From: Burkholderiaceae bacterium
GTDB lineage: Bacteria; Pseudomonadota; Gammaproteobacteria; Burkholderiales; Burkholderiaceae_C
Reading direction: 5' to 3'
NCBI GenBank assembly: GCA_028685665.1
Contig: JAQUDN010000007.1
Coordinates: forward strand, 1 to 43,083
DNA length: 43,083 nucleotides
Part shown: positions 9,699 through 19,376 of the stretch, one piece after another
Numbering within the stretch: position 1 is the stretch's first letter
How the letters are laid out: each line of letters begins with the position of its first letter
Notes under the pieces: model-generated
The model's database searches: none
The model's input: only the letters and a program-made list of their open reading frames with translations
Told to the model about the DNA's origin: nothing
Position numbers and translations under genes: made by a program

Positions 9699-10469
9699 CT
9701 ATCTCTGCGCCACAAAGATATCGATAGCCTGCTGCATGAGGGCAAGAACAGGTTGCTCCAACATCGGGAGGGTTGCGGCGACACCCAACAATCCGACAGT
9801 CAGTGTCACAGGGAAACCCACTGCATAGATATTCATCTGAGGTGCGACACGAGAAATGACGCCCAGGGTGAGATTCACAAACATCAACAAGGCAATCATC
9901 GGCAAAGCCAGCCACAGTGCACTGGAAAAAAGAGAGGCACCTAACTCATGCAAACGCATTTGAGTCACGGCTTGCATCAAATTTCCATTGACAGGAAAAC
10001 GATCAAAGCTTTTCACCACGGCCATCAAAACCATCAAATGCCCATTGATCACAAGAAATAAAAGGAGTGCCATATGCCCAAAAAATCGGGCAACAGCACT
10101 CAGCTGGGCATTACTGGCAGGATCAAAGAACGAGGCAAAGTTCAAGCCCATTTGCAATCCAATCACTTCGCCGGCCAGCTCAATAGCGGCAAAAACCAAA
10201 CGAACCGCAAATCCAATAGCCACCCCCACCACAACCTGCTGCGCTACAGCGCCCAATGCTTCTCGACCGTTCAGATTGATCGTAGGCTGATCGATGAGGA
10301 TCGACTGAGAGCAAACGGCAACCAGAAAAGCAAGTCCTAACTTGACCCTCATAGGGATCGCGCGCATAGAAAATACAGGCGCAACAGAGAAAACCGCCAG
10401 GATACGCAGAAACGGCCACAAGATAGGCGAAAGCCACGCGACCAATTGTGCCTCGGTGAATGTGATCAC
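9699..10469 (-). CDS. fliR: Flagellar export protein FliR
   Basis: Membrane protein with FliR features (GLQMGLNFASFFDPASNAQ); order fliP-fliQ-fliR. Confidence 0.95.
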   Translation of the reverse strand: MITFTEAQLVAWLSPILWPFLRILAVFSVAPVFSMRAIPMRVKLGLAFLVAVCSQSILIDQPTINLNGREALGAVAQQVVVGVAIGFAVRLVFAAIELAGEVIGLQMGLNFASFFDPASNAQLSAVARFFGHMALLLFLVINGHLMVLMAVVKSFDRFPVNGNLMQAVTQMRLHELGASLFSSALWLALPMIALLMFVNLTLGVISRVAPQMNIYAVGFPVTLTVGLLGVAATLPMLEQPVLALMQQAIDIFVAQR

Positions 10470-10490
10470 AAGCGCACCATCTTTACAGCA

Positions 10491-10760
10491 TTAGGCAATC
10501 ACAGAGGGAATTGCTTCAATTGTGCGGCGAATATAGTCCACCAAGGTACTGATCATCCAGGGGCCCGCCACGGCAAAAACGACCATGGCTGCAATCAACT
10601 TGGGAACAAAGGCCAGAGTAGCCTCGTGAATCTGCGTCACTGCTTGAAAAATACTCACTAGCAAACCAACGGCCATCACAACCCCCAATACAGGCATAGC
10701 GATCATGAGCAATAGCGTGAGGGCCTCGCTCCCCATCGTCAAAACCATTTGAGAGTTCAA
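10491..10760 (-). CDS. fliQ: Flagellar export protein FliQ
   Basis: 89 aa; two TM segments, VGLLVSIFQAVTQIHEATLAFVPKL. Confidence 0.96.
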   Translation of the reverse strand: MNSQMVLTMGSEALTLLLMIAMPVLGVVMAVGLLVSIFQAVTQIHEATLAFVPKLIAAMVVFAVAGPWMISTLVDYIRRTIEAIPSVIA

Positions 10761-10770
10761 AAGTTTCCCC

Positions 10771-11568
10771 TTATGTCACAAAACTGGCTGCCAGGGAGCC
10801 AATCAGCAAATTCCAGCCATCAGCCAACACAAAGAGCATGAGTTTGAAGGGCAATGCCACTAACACGGGAGATAGCATCATCATTCCCAGAGACATCAAG
10901 ATACTAGACACCACCATATCAATCACCAAAAATGGAATAAATATCATGAATCCAATTTGGAATGCAGATTTAAGCTCACTCGTCACAAAGGCAGGGACCA
11001 AGACACGCAATGGTGCAGTCTCTGCCGTAACGACGGGATCCAATTTGGCCAAACGTGAGAACAGAGCAAAGTCTGATTGTCGGGTTTGCTTCAACATGAA
11101 GCTACGCATAGGAGATTCCGCTCTCTCCAAAGCCTGTTCAAAGCTGATGGCATTGCTGGTGTATGGAAGATAAGCGTCTTGATACACTTTCTCCAATGTG
11201 GGCCCCATGACAAAAAAAGTAAGGAACAGTGAAAGACCAATAATTACCTGATTAGGAGGTGCCGACTGGGTACCAATTGCCTGACGCATCAGAGATAAAA
11301 CAATGACGATCCTGGTAAAACCCGTCATCATGAGTAAAACTGCAGGCAAGAACGACAGTGCTGTGAAAAATAGCAAAGTCTGAATAGGCACCGAGAAACT
11401 GGCACCTGCATTACCTGCACCGATCAACAAGGGCAATGACCCGGGAACCTGTGCAAAAGCGGTATTCTGTACACAGCAAGCCAGTAAGAATCCAAAAAAC
11501 AATAAACGCCCACTCTTCAGGCTTGAAGCCCTGGACTCGAAAATGGCAAGAGGGTGGTCAGGAGACAT
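10771..11568 (-). CDS. fliP: Flagellar export protein FliP
   Basis: MMTGFTRIVIVLSLMRQAIGTQSAPPNQVIIGLSLFLTFFVM; signal-like N-terminus; internal ATG chosen. Confidence 0.95.
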   Translation of the reverse strand: MSPDHPLAIFESRASSLKSGRLLFFGFLLACCVQNTAFAQVPGSLPLLIGAGNAGASFSVPIQTLLFFTALSFLPAVLLMMTGFTRIVIVLSLMRQAIGTQSAPPNQVIIGLSLFLTFFVMGPTLEKVYQDAYLPYTSNAISFEQALERAESPMRSFMLKQTRQSDFALFSRLAKLDPVVTAETAPLRVLVPAFVTSELKSAFQIGFMIFIPFLVIDMVVSSILMSLGMMMLSPVLVALPFKLMLFVLADGWNLLIGSLAASFVT

Positions 11569-11923
11569 TGAGAACCTTGCCACTAGCAGCAGCAGACGCC
11601 ACCGTCATTTCCTCAGAGAATGCGGACAAAGCACCCTGCCCCTCTTTACCAGAAAGCCTGACTGTATGAAGACAGCTGATCTGTTGCGCTGTAACACCTA
11701 ATATCAGCCAGGTCCGCTCATTCTCAGGCCCGACCTCGAGAGTCACAATGCGCTGCTGAGGTCCCACAGCCACCGTGGATAACAGCTTCGAACTTGAACC
11801 AGACATACCGAGTGCAGAGACTTGACGTTGCTGCAAGCGCTTCACCAGCCAGGGGAGCAATGCCATAGCGCCCACAAACAGGCCAACAATCCACAAAGTC
11901 GGGGCCACGGGCATGCTATCCAC
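11558..11923 (-). CDS. fliO: Flagellar protein FliO
   Basis: Single TM followed by FliO-like domain (LLSTVAVGPQQRIVTLEVG...LILGVTAQQISCLHTV) between fliN and fliP. Confidence 0.88.
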   Translation of the reverse strand: MDSMPVAPTLWIVGLFVGAMALLPWLVKRLQQRQVSALGMSGSSSKLLSTVAVGPQQRIVTLEVGPENERTWLILGVTAQQISCLHTVRLSGKEGQGALSAFSEEMTVASAAASGKVLNVS

Positions 11924-12350
11924 GGCTGACGCGACGCAAACGCTCAGACGGCGTCACCACATCGGTGAGACGAATACCAAATTTGTCGTTCACGACGACG
12001 ACTTCCCCTTGGGCAATCAGATAGCCGTTGACTAGCACATCCATGGGCTCTCCGGCCAATGCATCCAGTTCAACCACAGAACCTTGGGCCAGTTGCAGAA
12101 TGTATTTGATCGGGACCTTGGTACGCCCCAACTCAACGGACAACTGGACAGGAATATCGAGCACCATATTGATGTCATTGAGCGTTCCACTGCCCCCGCC
12201 CCCGGAAAATGGACGCGCAGGCTCGCCGGACAAAGGCCCGCCCTGTTCTGCATCTTTTGGACTTTCATCGGTCCGCTTCTGCTCTTCCAGCGCTTCAGCC
12301 CACCCCGCAAACGGATCTTCCGCACCATCCTTGTTGTCTTCAATTGCCAT
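11916..12350 (-). CDS. fliN: Flagellar motor switch protein FliN
   Basis: DIPVQLSVELGRTKVPIKYILQLAQGSVVELDALAGEPMDVLVNGYLIAQGEVVVVNDKFGIRLTDV. Confidence 0.97.
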   Translation of the reverse strand: MAIEDNKDGAEDPFAGWAEALEEQKRTDESPKDAEQGGPLSGEPARPFSGGGGSGTLNDINMVLDIPVQLSVELGRTKVPIKYILQLAQGSVVELDALAGEPMDVLVNGYLIAQGEVVVVNDKFGIRLTDVVTPSERLRRVSRG

Positions 12351-13344
12351 TTTTCTCTCCAAGCCAGCTCATATCCGTCGTACGCAGGCACTCTTCAATG
12401 CGAATTGCATACTTCGCATTGTGGGTGCCATATTGGCATTCAAAAATAGGAACGCCCTCGATCGAAGCGCGAATACGAGGCTCACGATCTAACTCAATGA
12501 AATCACCGGGCTTCATCGCCAACAATTGCTCCACAGTCGCATCGGCACGGGCCAACTCCGCCACGAGAACCACCTCTGCCGCCTGGATCTCGCGGGTCAA
12601 CACTTTGACCCATCGACGATCTACTTCAAGGGAGTCCCCCTGAGTCGAGGAATACAGCACATCCCGGATCGGCTCCAATGCAGCATAGGGCATACAAATA
12701 TGAATAGCGCCCGAAAGATCACCAATTTCAAGCTGAAATGCAGTCGAAACGACAATCTCGCTTGGAGTAGCAATATTGGCAAACTGTGGTTGCATCTCTG
12801 ATCGCTGGTATTCCAGTTCGAGAGGATAAATGCCATGCCAAGCTTTCTTGTATTCGCTGCAGATGACATCGACAAGCCGATTGATCACACGCTGCTCGGT
12901 GGGTGAAAAATCGCGCCCTTCAATTCGGGTTTGAAACTTTCCAACACCTCCATAGAGGGTATCAATGATGCCAAACACCAAGGAAGGCTCGCACACAATC
13001 AAGCCATTCCCCCGCAAAGGACGGATAGCCACAATATTGAAATTGGTGGGTACTGCCAGCTCACGGAGGAACGCACTGTAGCGCTGCACAGATACGGTAC
13101 CCACCGAAATCTCAGGACTGCGTCGGATGAAATTAAACAAGCCAATGCGGAAATTGCGTGCAAACCGTTCATTGACGATTTCCATCGTCGGCATGCGCCC
13201 ACGAACAATCCGCTCTTGGCTGGAAATGTTGTAACTGCGAACCCCACCCGTCTCAACGACTTCCTCTTCGGACTTCTGGCTTTCACCGGTCACCCCCTCC
13301 AAAAGGGCATCGACCTCTTCTTGAGACAAAAATGATTCACTCAT
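12340..13344 (-). CDS. fliM: Flagellar motor switch protein FliM
   Basis: LSQEEVDALLEGV N-terminal CheY-binding peptide; full FliM body. Confidence 0.97.
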   Translation of the reverse strand: MSESFLSQEEVDALLEGVTGESQKSEEEVVETGGVRSYNISSQERIVRGRMPTMEIVNERFARNFRIGLFNFIRRSPEISVGTVSVQRYSAFLRELAVPTNFNIVAIRPLRGNGLIVCEPSLVFGIIDTLYGGVGKFQTRIEGRDFSPTEQRVINRLVDVICSEYKKAWHGIYPLELEYQRSEMQPQFANIATPSEIVVSTAFQLEIGDLSGAIHICMPYAALEPIRDVLYSSTQGDSLEVDRRWVKVLTREIQAAEVVLVAELARADATVEQLLAMKPGDFIELDREPRIRASIEGVPIFECQYGTHNAKYAIRIEECLRTTDMSWLGEKNGN

Positions 13345-13362
13345 GGGTCTACCTCTACCAAC

Positions 13363-13935
13363 TTACTGAATGATGAAGCTGGAAAACAGCACACGCTGCA
13401 CGGGATTGTGAGGAGGTCTACGGCGCGCACCTGAATCCTCCTCATCACCCTCTTGCACCTCTGTACGGGGTTTGTCGACAGGTACGGTAAAGCCCAAAGG
13501 ACGTGAAACTTCACGGCGAATGTCCTTGGCCAATTTTTCTTTACCCTCGCGCTGAAGCAACTCTTCGGAAGTACGCTGAGAAACCAACATGAGAATACCG
13601 CTGCGAATACTGGGTAAATACTGTTTTATTTGGTCTGAGGTTTTAGCGTCATCCACTTCCAAGGTAATTCCAATCTGGGCAAAGCGATCACCTCCGGGAT
13701 CAGCCAAGTTCACGACCATGTTTTCCAGAGGTAAGAAGGTTGGCGCCGCTTTGTGCTCACTTTTTTTCGCTGGGGCAGCTTCTTCTTCTTCGGTAGCGGC
13801 CGATCGACTGGACAGAAACCAAACGGCAGCAGCCCCACCGATGGCAAGAACAGCGAGGACCACCACGATGATGATCACGAACTTCTTTTTGCTTTTAGCC
13901 TTGACGGGGGCCTCAGCGGGGGGAGTGGCAGCCAA
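13363..13935 (-). CDS. fliL: Flagellar basal body-associated protein FliL
   Basis: KKKFVIIIVVVLAVLAIGGAAAVWFL TM, FLPLENMVVNLADPGGDRFAQIGITLEV; appears to use a TTG start. Confidence 0.93.
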   Translation of the reverse strand: MAATPPAEAPVKAKSKKKFVIIIVVVLAVLAIGGAAAVWFLSSRSAATEEEEAAPAKKSEHKAAPTFLPLENMVVNLADPGGDRFAQIGITLEVDDAKTSDQIKQYLPSIRSGILMLVSQRTSEELLQREGKEKLAKDIRREVSRPLGFTVPVDKPRTEVQEGDEEDSGARRRPPHNPVQRVLFSSFIIQ

Positions 13936-14136
13936 GATGCGGATTCCTCAAGGACAAGTGAGAACTAAAAACAGGGTGCCAAAGATGGCCTGTACAACCA
14001 AGCCAGGGCGTTACGGACAGCAACGCCTCTCAGGATAAGTCATCATAAGGGTTACGTACTTTGGTATTTACTCAGGAAACGCCCCTAGCTCCAGGGCTAT
14101 TCAAACGATACAAACGGCGTGGGAAGCGAGGAATCC

Positions 14137-15762
14137 TCACACAAAAATGTCAATGGTGCGATCCATAGCGGGACCGTTGCGATGGACAGCAGGGGGACCA
14201 GAAGGTACGGTGGCTACGACGGTCGCGCGCCGAGAACCCTGGCGATCATTGGACTTCCCGGATTCTCCGCCCATGGCGCCGCCGCCTGCCGAGGTCCCGA
14301 CCGTAGTACTGGACAACACCAACCCCTCCTCCATCAGCAGATCCCGTAACTGCGAAACATTGGCATCCAGCAAATCACGGGTCTGAGATTGATCGCTGCG
14401 AAATGCCACATGGGCCTCGTTACCCGATAGAGTCACCTTGACCTCGACCGGTTGGCCATCACGGTCTAAAGTCATCTCGGCACTTTGTATTTTTTGGCCC
14501 GCCCAATAAGCCACCTCATCCGCCACGCGTTCGCCAGCCCCCAGTGGGGTCGAATGGCCAGACACCGCCCCCGACTCCGCCCCCCCCATCGGCTGGCTGG
14601 GATCCAGCAGACTCCAATCTCCTCCCTGGTCAACACCGACTCTGGATGAGCGATCCGGATTAAGCCGAGGCTCTGGCATCCGCTCACCAGACAAAGAACC
14701 CCCTCGATCGGCTGAAGCATCCATCACGGTGCCTGCAAAACCAGACATCCACAGAGGGTCGACCTCGGATCTCCGAGAAGTCGCCATCTCGGTATGTGCG
14801 GTACCGAGGGACCGCAGATCTGGCGTCGGCATTGAGGGTGCCGTCACAGGGGACACTGTGACAGGGGGTGCTTTGTCTGGAACACCCAGGGCTCCTATGA
14901 CCTGCTTGCTGTTGGCCGAAACCTGCCCCCAAGGGGTGCCGCCACGGGTAAACATCCGGCTGCCCCCCACGGTCATCGGAACGGCTTGAGCCGTATCTGC
15001 AGCCCCATCGAGCAACGCTGTCTGGGCCACCAAACCATCTGCCGGAAAAGAAAGCGCACCGCTCAGGAGACCGACGCCACGCACCTCCAGCGGAGCACCC
15101 AGCGCAGCCGACTGCAATGGAGGCAATACCAAATTTGCGAAGGAGGAAGATGTGAACTGGCCCTGTGGCGAAGGAAGACCGAGGCGCAGGGGATCTCCCC
15201 CCTGCACATCTGCCCCGGCAATGGTGACCGCAGACTGCAATGGAGGCAACACCATATTCGCAGAAGAAGAAAATGTGGACGAACCTTGTAGTGCAGGAAA
15301 ACCGTTGCCCACGAAACCGCCCCCCCGCGCATCAACCCCAGCGGCCGTCACAGCAGCCGGAGATTGAAGCGGAGCCAGGATTGCAGAGGCCGAGGGTGCC
15401 ACGAGCGCAGCGTTGACCGCAACCAGTACGGGCTCATCGGACGAAGAATCCAGCGCTGTACCAGCAGGGTCTTGGCCCAACATCTGGGGAGCAAGCAGGC
15501 CCTGCCAGGCAGCCATCAAAGCCGCATCAGAGGGGGCCTTGCCCCCCTCCGGCACATCGACGGCCACGGCGCCGCTGTCCAAGAGGAGACCGGGCAGAGA
15601 ACCCTCCTCCCCCAACGAAGTCAACAAAGCAAGAAATCCCCCTCCAGTGGAAGCATCCCCCACACTGCCTTCAGGCAATGCCCCCGACTTGGCCTTGGTC
15701 GAATGAACCCCCTGCCGAGACCCCTGTGCACTGTGTGCGTTGGAAATACGGGACTGTTCCAT
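14137..15762 (-). CDS. fliK: Flagellar hook-length control protein FliK
   Basis: Low-complexity N-terminal part and FliK C-terminal domain (AEMTLDRDGQPVEVKVTLSGNEAHVAFRSDQSQTRDLLDANVSQLRDLLMEEGL). Confidence 0.9.
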   Translation of the reverse strand: MEQSRISNAHSAQGSRQGVHSTKAKSGALPEGSVGDASTGGGFLALLTSLGEEGSLPGLLLDSGAVAVDVPEGGKAPSDAALMAAWQGLLAPQMLGQDPAGTALDSSSDEPVLVAVNAALVAPSASAILAPLQSPAAVTAAGVDARGGGFVGNGFPALQGSSTFSSSANMVLPPLQSAVTIAGADVQGGDPLRLGLPSPQGQFTSSSFANLVLPPLQSAALGAPLEVRGVGLLSGALSFPADGLVAQTALLDGAADTAQAVPMTVGGSRMFTRGGTPWGQVSANSKQVIGALGVPDKAPPVTVSPVTAPSMPTPDLRSLGTAHTEMATSRRSEVDPLWMSGFAGTVMDASADRGGSLSGERMPEPRLNPDRSSRVGVDQGGDWSLLDPSQPMGGAESGAVSGHSTPLGAGERVADEVAYWAGQKIQSAEMTLDRDGQPVEVKVTLSGNEAHVAFRSDQSQTRDLLDANVSQLRDLLMEEGLVLSSTTVGTSAGGGAMGGESGKSNDRQGSRRATVVATVPSGPPAVHRNGPAMDRTIDIFV

Positions 15763-15764
15763 TG

Positions 15765-16229
15765 TCAGTGCTCCTGGCCACCTTGGCCGTTGACAGGATG
15801 ACGGTACTGCAGGGCAGCACGCTCATCGGTCTGTTTTTGATCCCGGCGAGCCTGAAGCGCCGCCAGGTCCTGACGGCGTTTTTCGACCACCTTGCGCAAA
15901 CTGGCCAAGCGCAATTCCGCATCGAGCAACACACGTTCGGCCCGTTGCACGCGCAGATCGCGGTCCTCGACAACCGTTTTTTGCATTCCTGCAGCATGGT
16001 CCAAGCGGCCCATGAACTGGTAATGATGAAACATCACCTCTGGCTGAACGGCTGTATCCGGGCGGGCACCCCAACGGCTCTCCGTTTCCTGGGCATACGC
16101 TTGTAGTTGATCCAACTGGCCCAGCGCAGCCTGTCGAACTTGCCGGGCCGTCTGCAGTGCATGGCGCGCAGCATCACGTTGGCGCGAAGCGGCCTCCACA
16201 GCCACCATCAGAGCACTCAAGTTGGACAT
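15765..16229 (-). CDS. fliJ: Flagellar protein FliJ
   Basis: Coiled-coil protein of expected size between fliI and fliK; start at MSNLSAL. Confidence 0.88.
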   Translation of the reverse strand: MSNLSALMVAVEAASRQRDAARHALQTARQVRQAALGQLDQLQAYAQETESRWGARPDTAVQPEVMFHHYQFMGRLDHAAGMQKTVVEDRDLRVQRAERVLLDAELRLASLRKVVEKRRQDLAALQARRDQKQTDERAALQYRHPVNGQGGQEH

Positions 16230-16246
16230 GGAATCACCTGCTCGGC

Positions 16247-17641
16247 TCAAGCGCCAAAGACGGAGGCCATGCCATGGAGACTTTGCTCCATGGACGCCGC
16301 ATCGAACATATCCTGCTGCAGGAACACAGCCATCGGGGCTTGCAGTCTGATGGCTTCATCCAGTGCAGGGTCTGAGCCGCTCATATATGCGCCTACCTGT
16401 ACCAAGTCGCGAGCCTTCTGATAACGCGAGTAAACCGCACGGAACCGGCGCGCCAACTCAAAATGCTCGCGCGAGACGACGTTGTGCATGACGCGCGAAG
16501 CAGACTGTTCAATGTCAATGGCGGGGAAATGCCCGGTCTCAGCGAGTGAACGGGACAACACAATATGTCCGTCCAGAATCGCCCGGGCAGCATCCGCAAT
16601 CGGATCCTGCTGGTCATCACCTTCCGACAGCACCGTGTAAAAAGCCGTAATCGATCCCACCCCATGCAAACCATTGCCACTGCGTTCCACCAACTGGGGT
16701 AACTTGGCAAAACACGAGGGGGGATAGCCTTTGGTGGCAGGAGGCTCACCAATAGCCAAGGCGATCTCGCGCTGTGCCATGGCATAGCGGGTCAGAGAAT
16801 CCATGAGCAACAACACATGCTGGCCTTTGTCGCGGAAATGCTCGGCCACCGCAGTCGCATAAGCAGCGCCCTGCATACGCAACAACGGAGGTGCATCTGC
16901 CGGCGCTGCGACCACCACAGAGCGGGCACGTCCGTCCTCGCCCAAGATGTCCTCGACAAACTCCTTGACTTCCCGCCCACGCTCGCCAATCAGCCCAACC
17001 ACGATGACATCTGCCCGGGTGTAGCGGGCCATCATGCCCAGCAACACGCTTTTACCCACCCCCGAACCCGCAAACAAACCCAGGCGCTGCCCTCGCCCCA
17101 CGGTCAGCAAGGCATTGATCGCACGAACCCCCGTATCGAGAGGCTCACGCACAGGATCTCGATCCATCGCATTGATCTGGCGTCGATCCATCGGCTCGGA
17201 AACCACATCCTGAACCGGGCCACCGTGGTCCAAAGGCAAGCCCTGGGAATCCACCACACGCCCCAGCAAACCATCGCCCATCGGCAGACGCAAAATACCT
17301 GCCCGCTGAACAGGGCGCGGAGGTTCACCCAACCGAGGGACAGGAACATAAGGCGCTGCCGGCACCACGCTCGCACCGCTGGATAAACCGTGAATATCGC
17401 CTGCAGGCATGAGAAAAGCACGGTCAGCAGAAAACCCCACAACCTCGGCCAATACGGGCTCATGGCCAGGCATCTGTACCCAACACTGGGAACCCACGGG
17501 TACCTTGATACCCGTCGCCTCCAGCACCAGACCCGTCAAACGGGTCAGGGTGCCTCGAGACTCGAGCGGCACCGGCTCGCTGGCACGCGCCATGGCATCT
17601 TCCATGAAACGCGCCCAAACGGAAGGAGCTTCAATCGCCAT
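16247..17641 (-). CDS. fliI: Flagellum-specific ATPase FliI
   Basis: Walker [47 protein letters not shown]. Confidence 0.98.
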   Translation of the reverse strand: MAIEAPSVWARFMEDAMARASEPVPLESRGTLTRLTGLVLEATGIKVPVGSQCWVQMPGHEPVLAEVVGFSADRAFLMPAGDIHGLSSGASVVPAAPYVPVPRLGEPPRPVQRAGILRLPMGDGLLGRVVDSQGLPLDHGGPVQDVVSEPMDRRQINAMDRDPVREPLDTGVRAINALLTVGRGQRLGLFAGSGVGKSVLLGMMARYTRADVIVVGLIGERGREVKEFVEDILGEDGRARSVVVAAPADAPPLLRMQGAAYATAVAEHFRDKGQHVLLLMDSLTRYAMAQREIALAIGEPPATKGYPPSCFAKLPQLVERSGNGLHGVGSITAFYTVLSEGDDQQDPIADAARAILDGHIVLSRSLAETGHFPAIDIEQSASRVMHNVVSREHFELARRFRAVYSRYQKARDLVQVGAYMSGSDPALDEAIRLQAPMAVFLQQDMFDAASMEQSLHGMASVFGA

Positions 17642-18374
17642 CGAGAGGCCCCTCTTCCTGCCAGACGGACGACAGTCCTAGCTCAGCCAGCGCACGCTGC
17701 CAACGCTTTTCGAGGCTGCCATCCAAAACGGTCCCCGAAGATTCCACCAGACACCCCCCTATAGGGACGGCGGCATCGGCCAGCCATTGGACCCCAGGGC
17801 TGGAGAACTCCGCACGCAAGGGCTCGGCCAGGGCCTCCAGGTCCACGGGATTAAGCCGAACCAGCGCAGGACGGCCCTCGGTGAGCAACATCCCCACCGC
17901 TTCTCGAACCACTGGCTGCACCGCATTCGGATTGACCGACAACTCCTGCCGGACAACCTGGCGTGCAATGGCACAGGCCAGATGCAAAACGTCCTGTGCC
18001 ATACGTTGCTGCGCCTCTGACAAGGCGTGGTCCAGCGCCAGAAAAACGGACTGAAACCGCTGGGCTGCCTCGTGCCCCTGGTTGGCGATGTAATCATCCA
18101 GGCGGTGCTGCCATTCCAGAGCCGTCTGAGCGCTTCCCTGCTCTACCCCTTGGGCCAAGCCACGCGCAAATGCTTCGTCCAGAGCCTGCTGGACCAAAGC
18201 CTGCTGAGCAGCTTCATCCAACACCACAGGAAGCTCCGGTGCAGCGGCTTCGGGCTCGGGTTCGACCTCGTCTGAACCATCCATCGCACCAAACTTCCAG
18301 CGGACGACATCCCCCACCTCCTCGCTCGGAATAAAGCGGGAATACTGACGGTGGCTAGACGAAGGCATCGTCAC
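17631..18374 (-). CDS. fliH: Flagellar assembly protein FliH
   Basis: Glu/Ala/Gln-rich N-terminus and FliH C-terminal domain ([31 protein letters not shown]) upstream of fliI. Confidence 0.93.
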   Translation of the reverse strand: MTMPSSSHRQYSRFIPSEEVGDVVRWKFGAMDGSDEVEPEPEAAAPELPVVLDEAAQQALVQQALDEAFARGLAQGVEQGSAQTALEWQHRLDDYIANQGHEAAQRFQSVFLALDHALSEAQQRMAQDVLHLACAIARQVVRQELSVNPNAVQPVVREAVGMLLTEGRPALVRLNPVDLEALAEPLRAEFSSPGVQWLADAAVPIGGCLVESSGTVLDGSLEKRWQRALAELGLSSVWQEEGPLDGD

Positions 18375-19350
18375 CGCCGCCTCCGATCACAATTTGCCCT
18401 TCTTCCGAGAGACGACGGACCGTCTTGAGAATTTCCTTCTGCTGAGCCTCCACCTCCGACAGGCGCATAGGCCCCCGAGACTCAAGATCTTCGCGCAAGG
18501 CCTCTGCGGCACGAGAGGACATGTTCGAAAGGAACTTCTCACGCAACTCAGGAGCCGCCCCCTTCAGCGCCACGATCAGCGTCTCAGAAGCCACTTCTTT
18601 GAGCACCGTCTGAATGGATTTGTTGTCCAGCTTAGAGATATCGTCAAAGACAAACATCTTGTCCATGATCTTCTGGGCCAAGTCTGCGTCATAGCCCCGA
18701 ATCGACTCCAGGACCACGGCATCCACATTGGAACCCAACAAATTAATGATTTCCGCGGCAGCCTTGATCCCACCCAGCGAACTCTTGCGGATCTTGTCAC
18801 CGCCCGCCAGCACCCGGAACAACACCTCGTTCAGATCTTTCAAAGCCGTCGGCTGAATCCCCTCCAAGGTGGCCACGCGCAACAGAATTTCGCTGCGTTG
18901 GCGGTCTGTCAATTGCATCAGCACCGCCGCAGCCTGATCGGAGTCCAGATGCACCAGGATGGCCGCTACGATTTGGGGGTGTTCGTTGCGAAGCAATTCA
19001 GCAACCGACAGCGGATCCATCCACTTCAAACTCTCGATGCCGGAAACATCGCCGCCCTGCAGGATGCGGTCGATCAGGAGAGACGCCTTGTCATCCCCCA
19101 AAGCCAGCCGGAGCACAGACCGCACATAGTTGCTGGTATCCGAGACCAGCAAACTCTGCGCCGAAGCCGCGCTGGCAAAACGATTGACGACTTCATCCAC
19201 CTTTTCGCGAGAGACCGTGCGCATGCGGGCGATCGTCTCCCCCAGCTTTTGCACCTCTTTCGGTGAAAAATGCTTGAAGACTTCTGCCGCTTCCACCTCT
19301 CCCAGCGACATCAGCATGATGGCGGCATCATTCAGACCCTGCTCATCCAT
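18355..19350 (-). CDS. fliG: Flagellar motor switch protein FliG
   Basis: LMSLGEVEAAEVFKHFSPKEVQKLG, LRNEHPQIVAAILVHL, FVFDDISKLDNKSIQTVLKEV. Confidence 0.98.
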   Translation of the reverse strand: MDEQGLNDAAIMLMSLGEVEAAEVFKHFSPKEVQKLGETIARMRTVSREKVDEVVNRFASAASAQSLLVSDTSNYVRSVLRLALGDDKASLLIDRILQGGDVSGIESLKWMDPLSVAELLRNEHPQIVAAILVHLDSDQAAAVLMQLTDRQRSEILLRVATLEGIQPTALKDLNEVLFRVLAGGDKIRKSSLGGIKAAAEIINLLGSNVDAVVLESIRGYDADLAQKIMDKMFVFDDISKLDNKSIQTVLKEVASETLIVALKGAAPELREKFLSNMSSRAAEALREDLESRGPMRLSEVEAQQKEILKTVRRLSEEGQIVIGGGGDDAFV

Positions 19351-19376
19351 GGCAGTTGACTCCGTGCGTTAGGGGC

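Noticed and set aside
15678-16106. Plus-strand ORF opposite fliJ
   Set aside because: Antisense to fliJ in a compact operon; no independent support.
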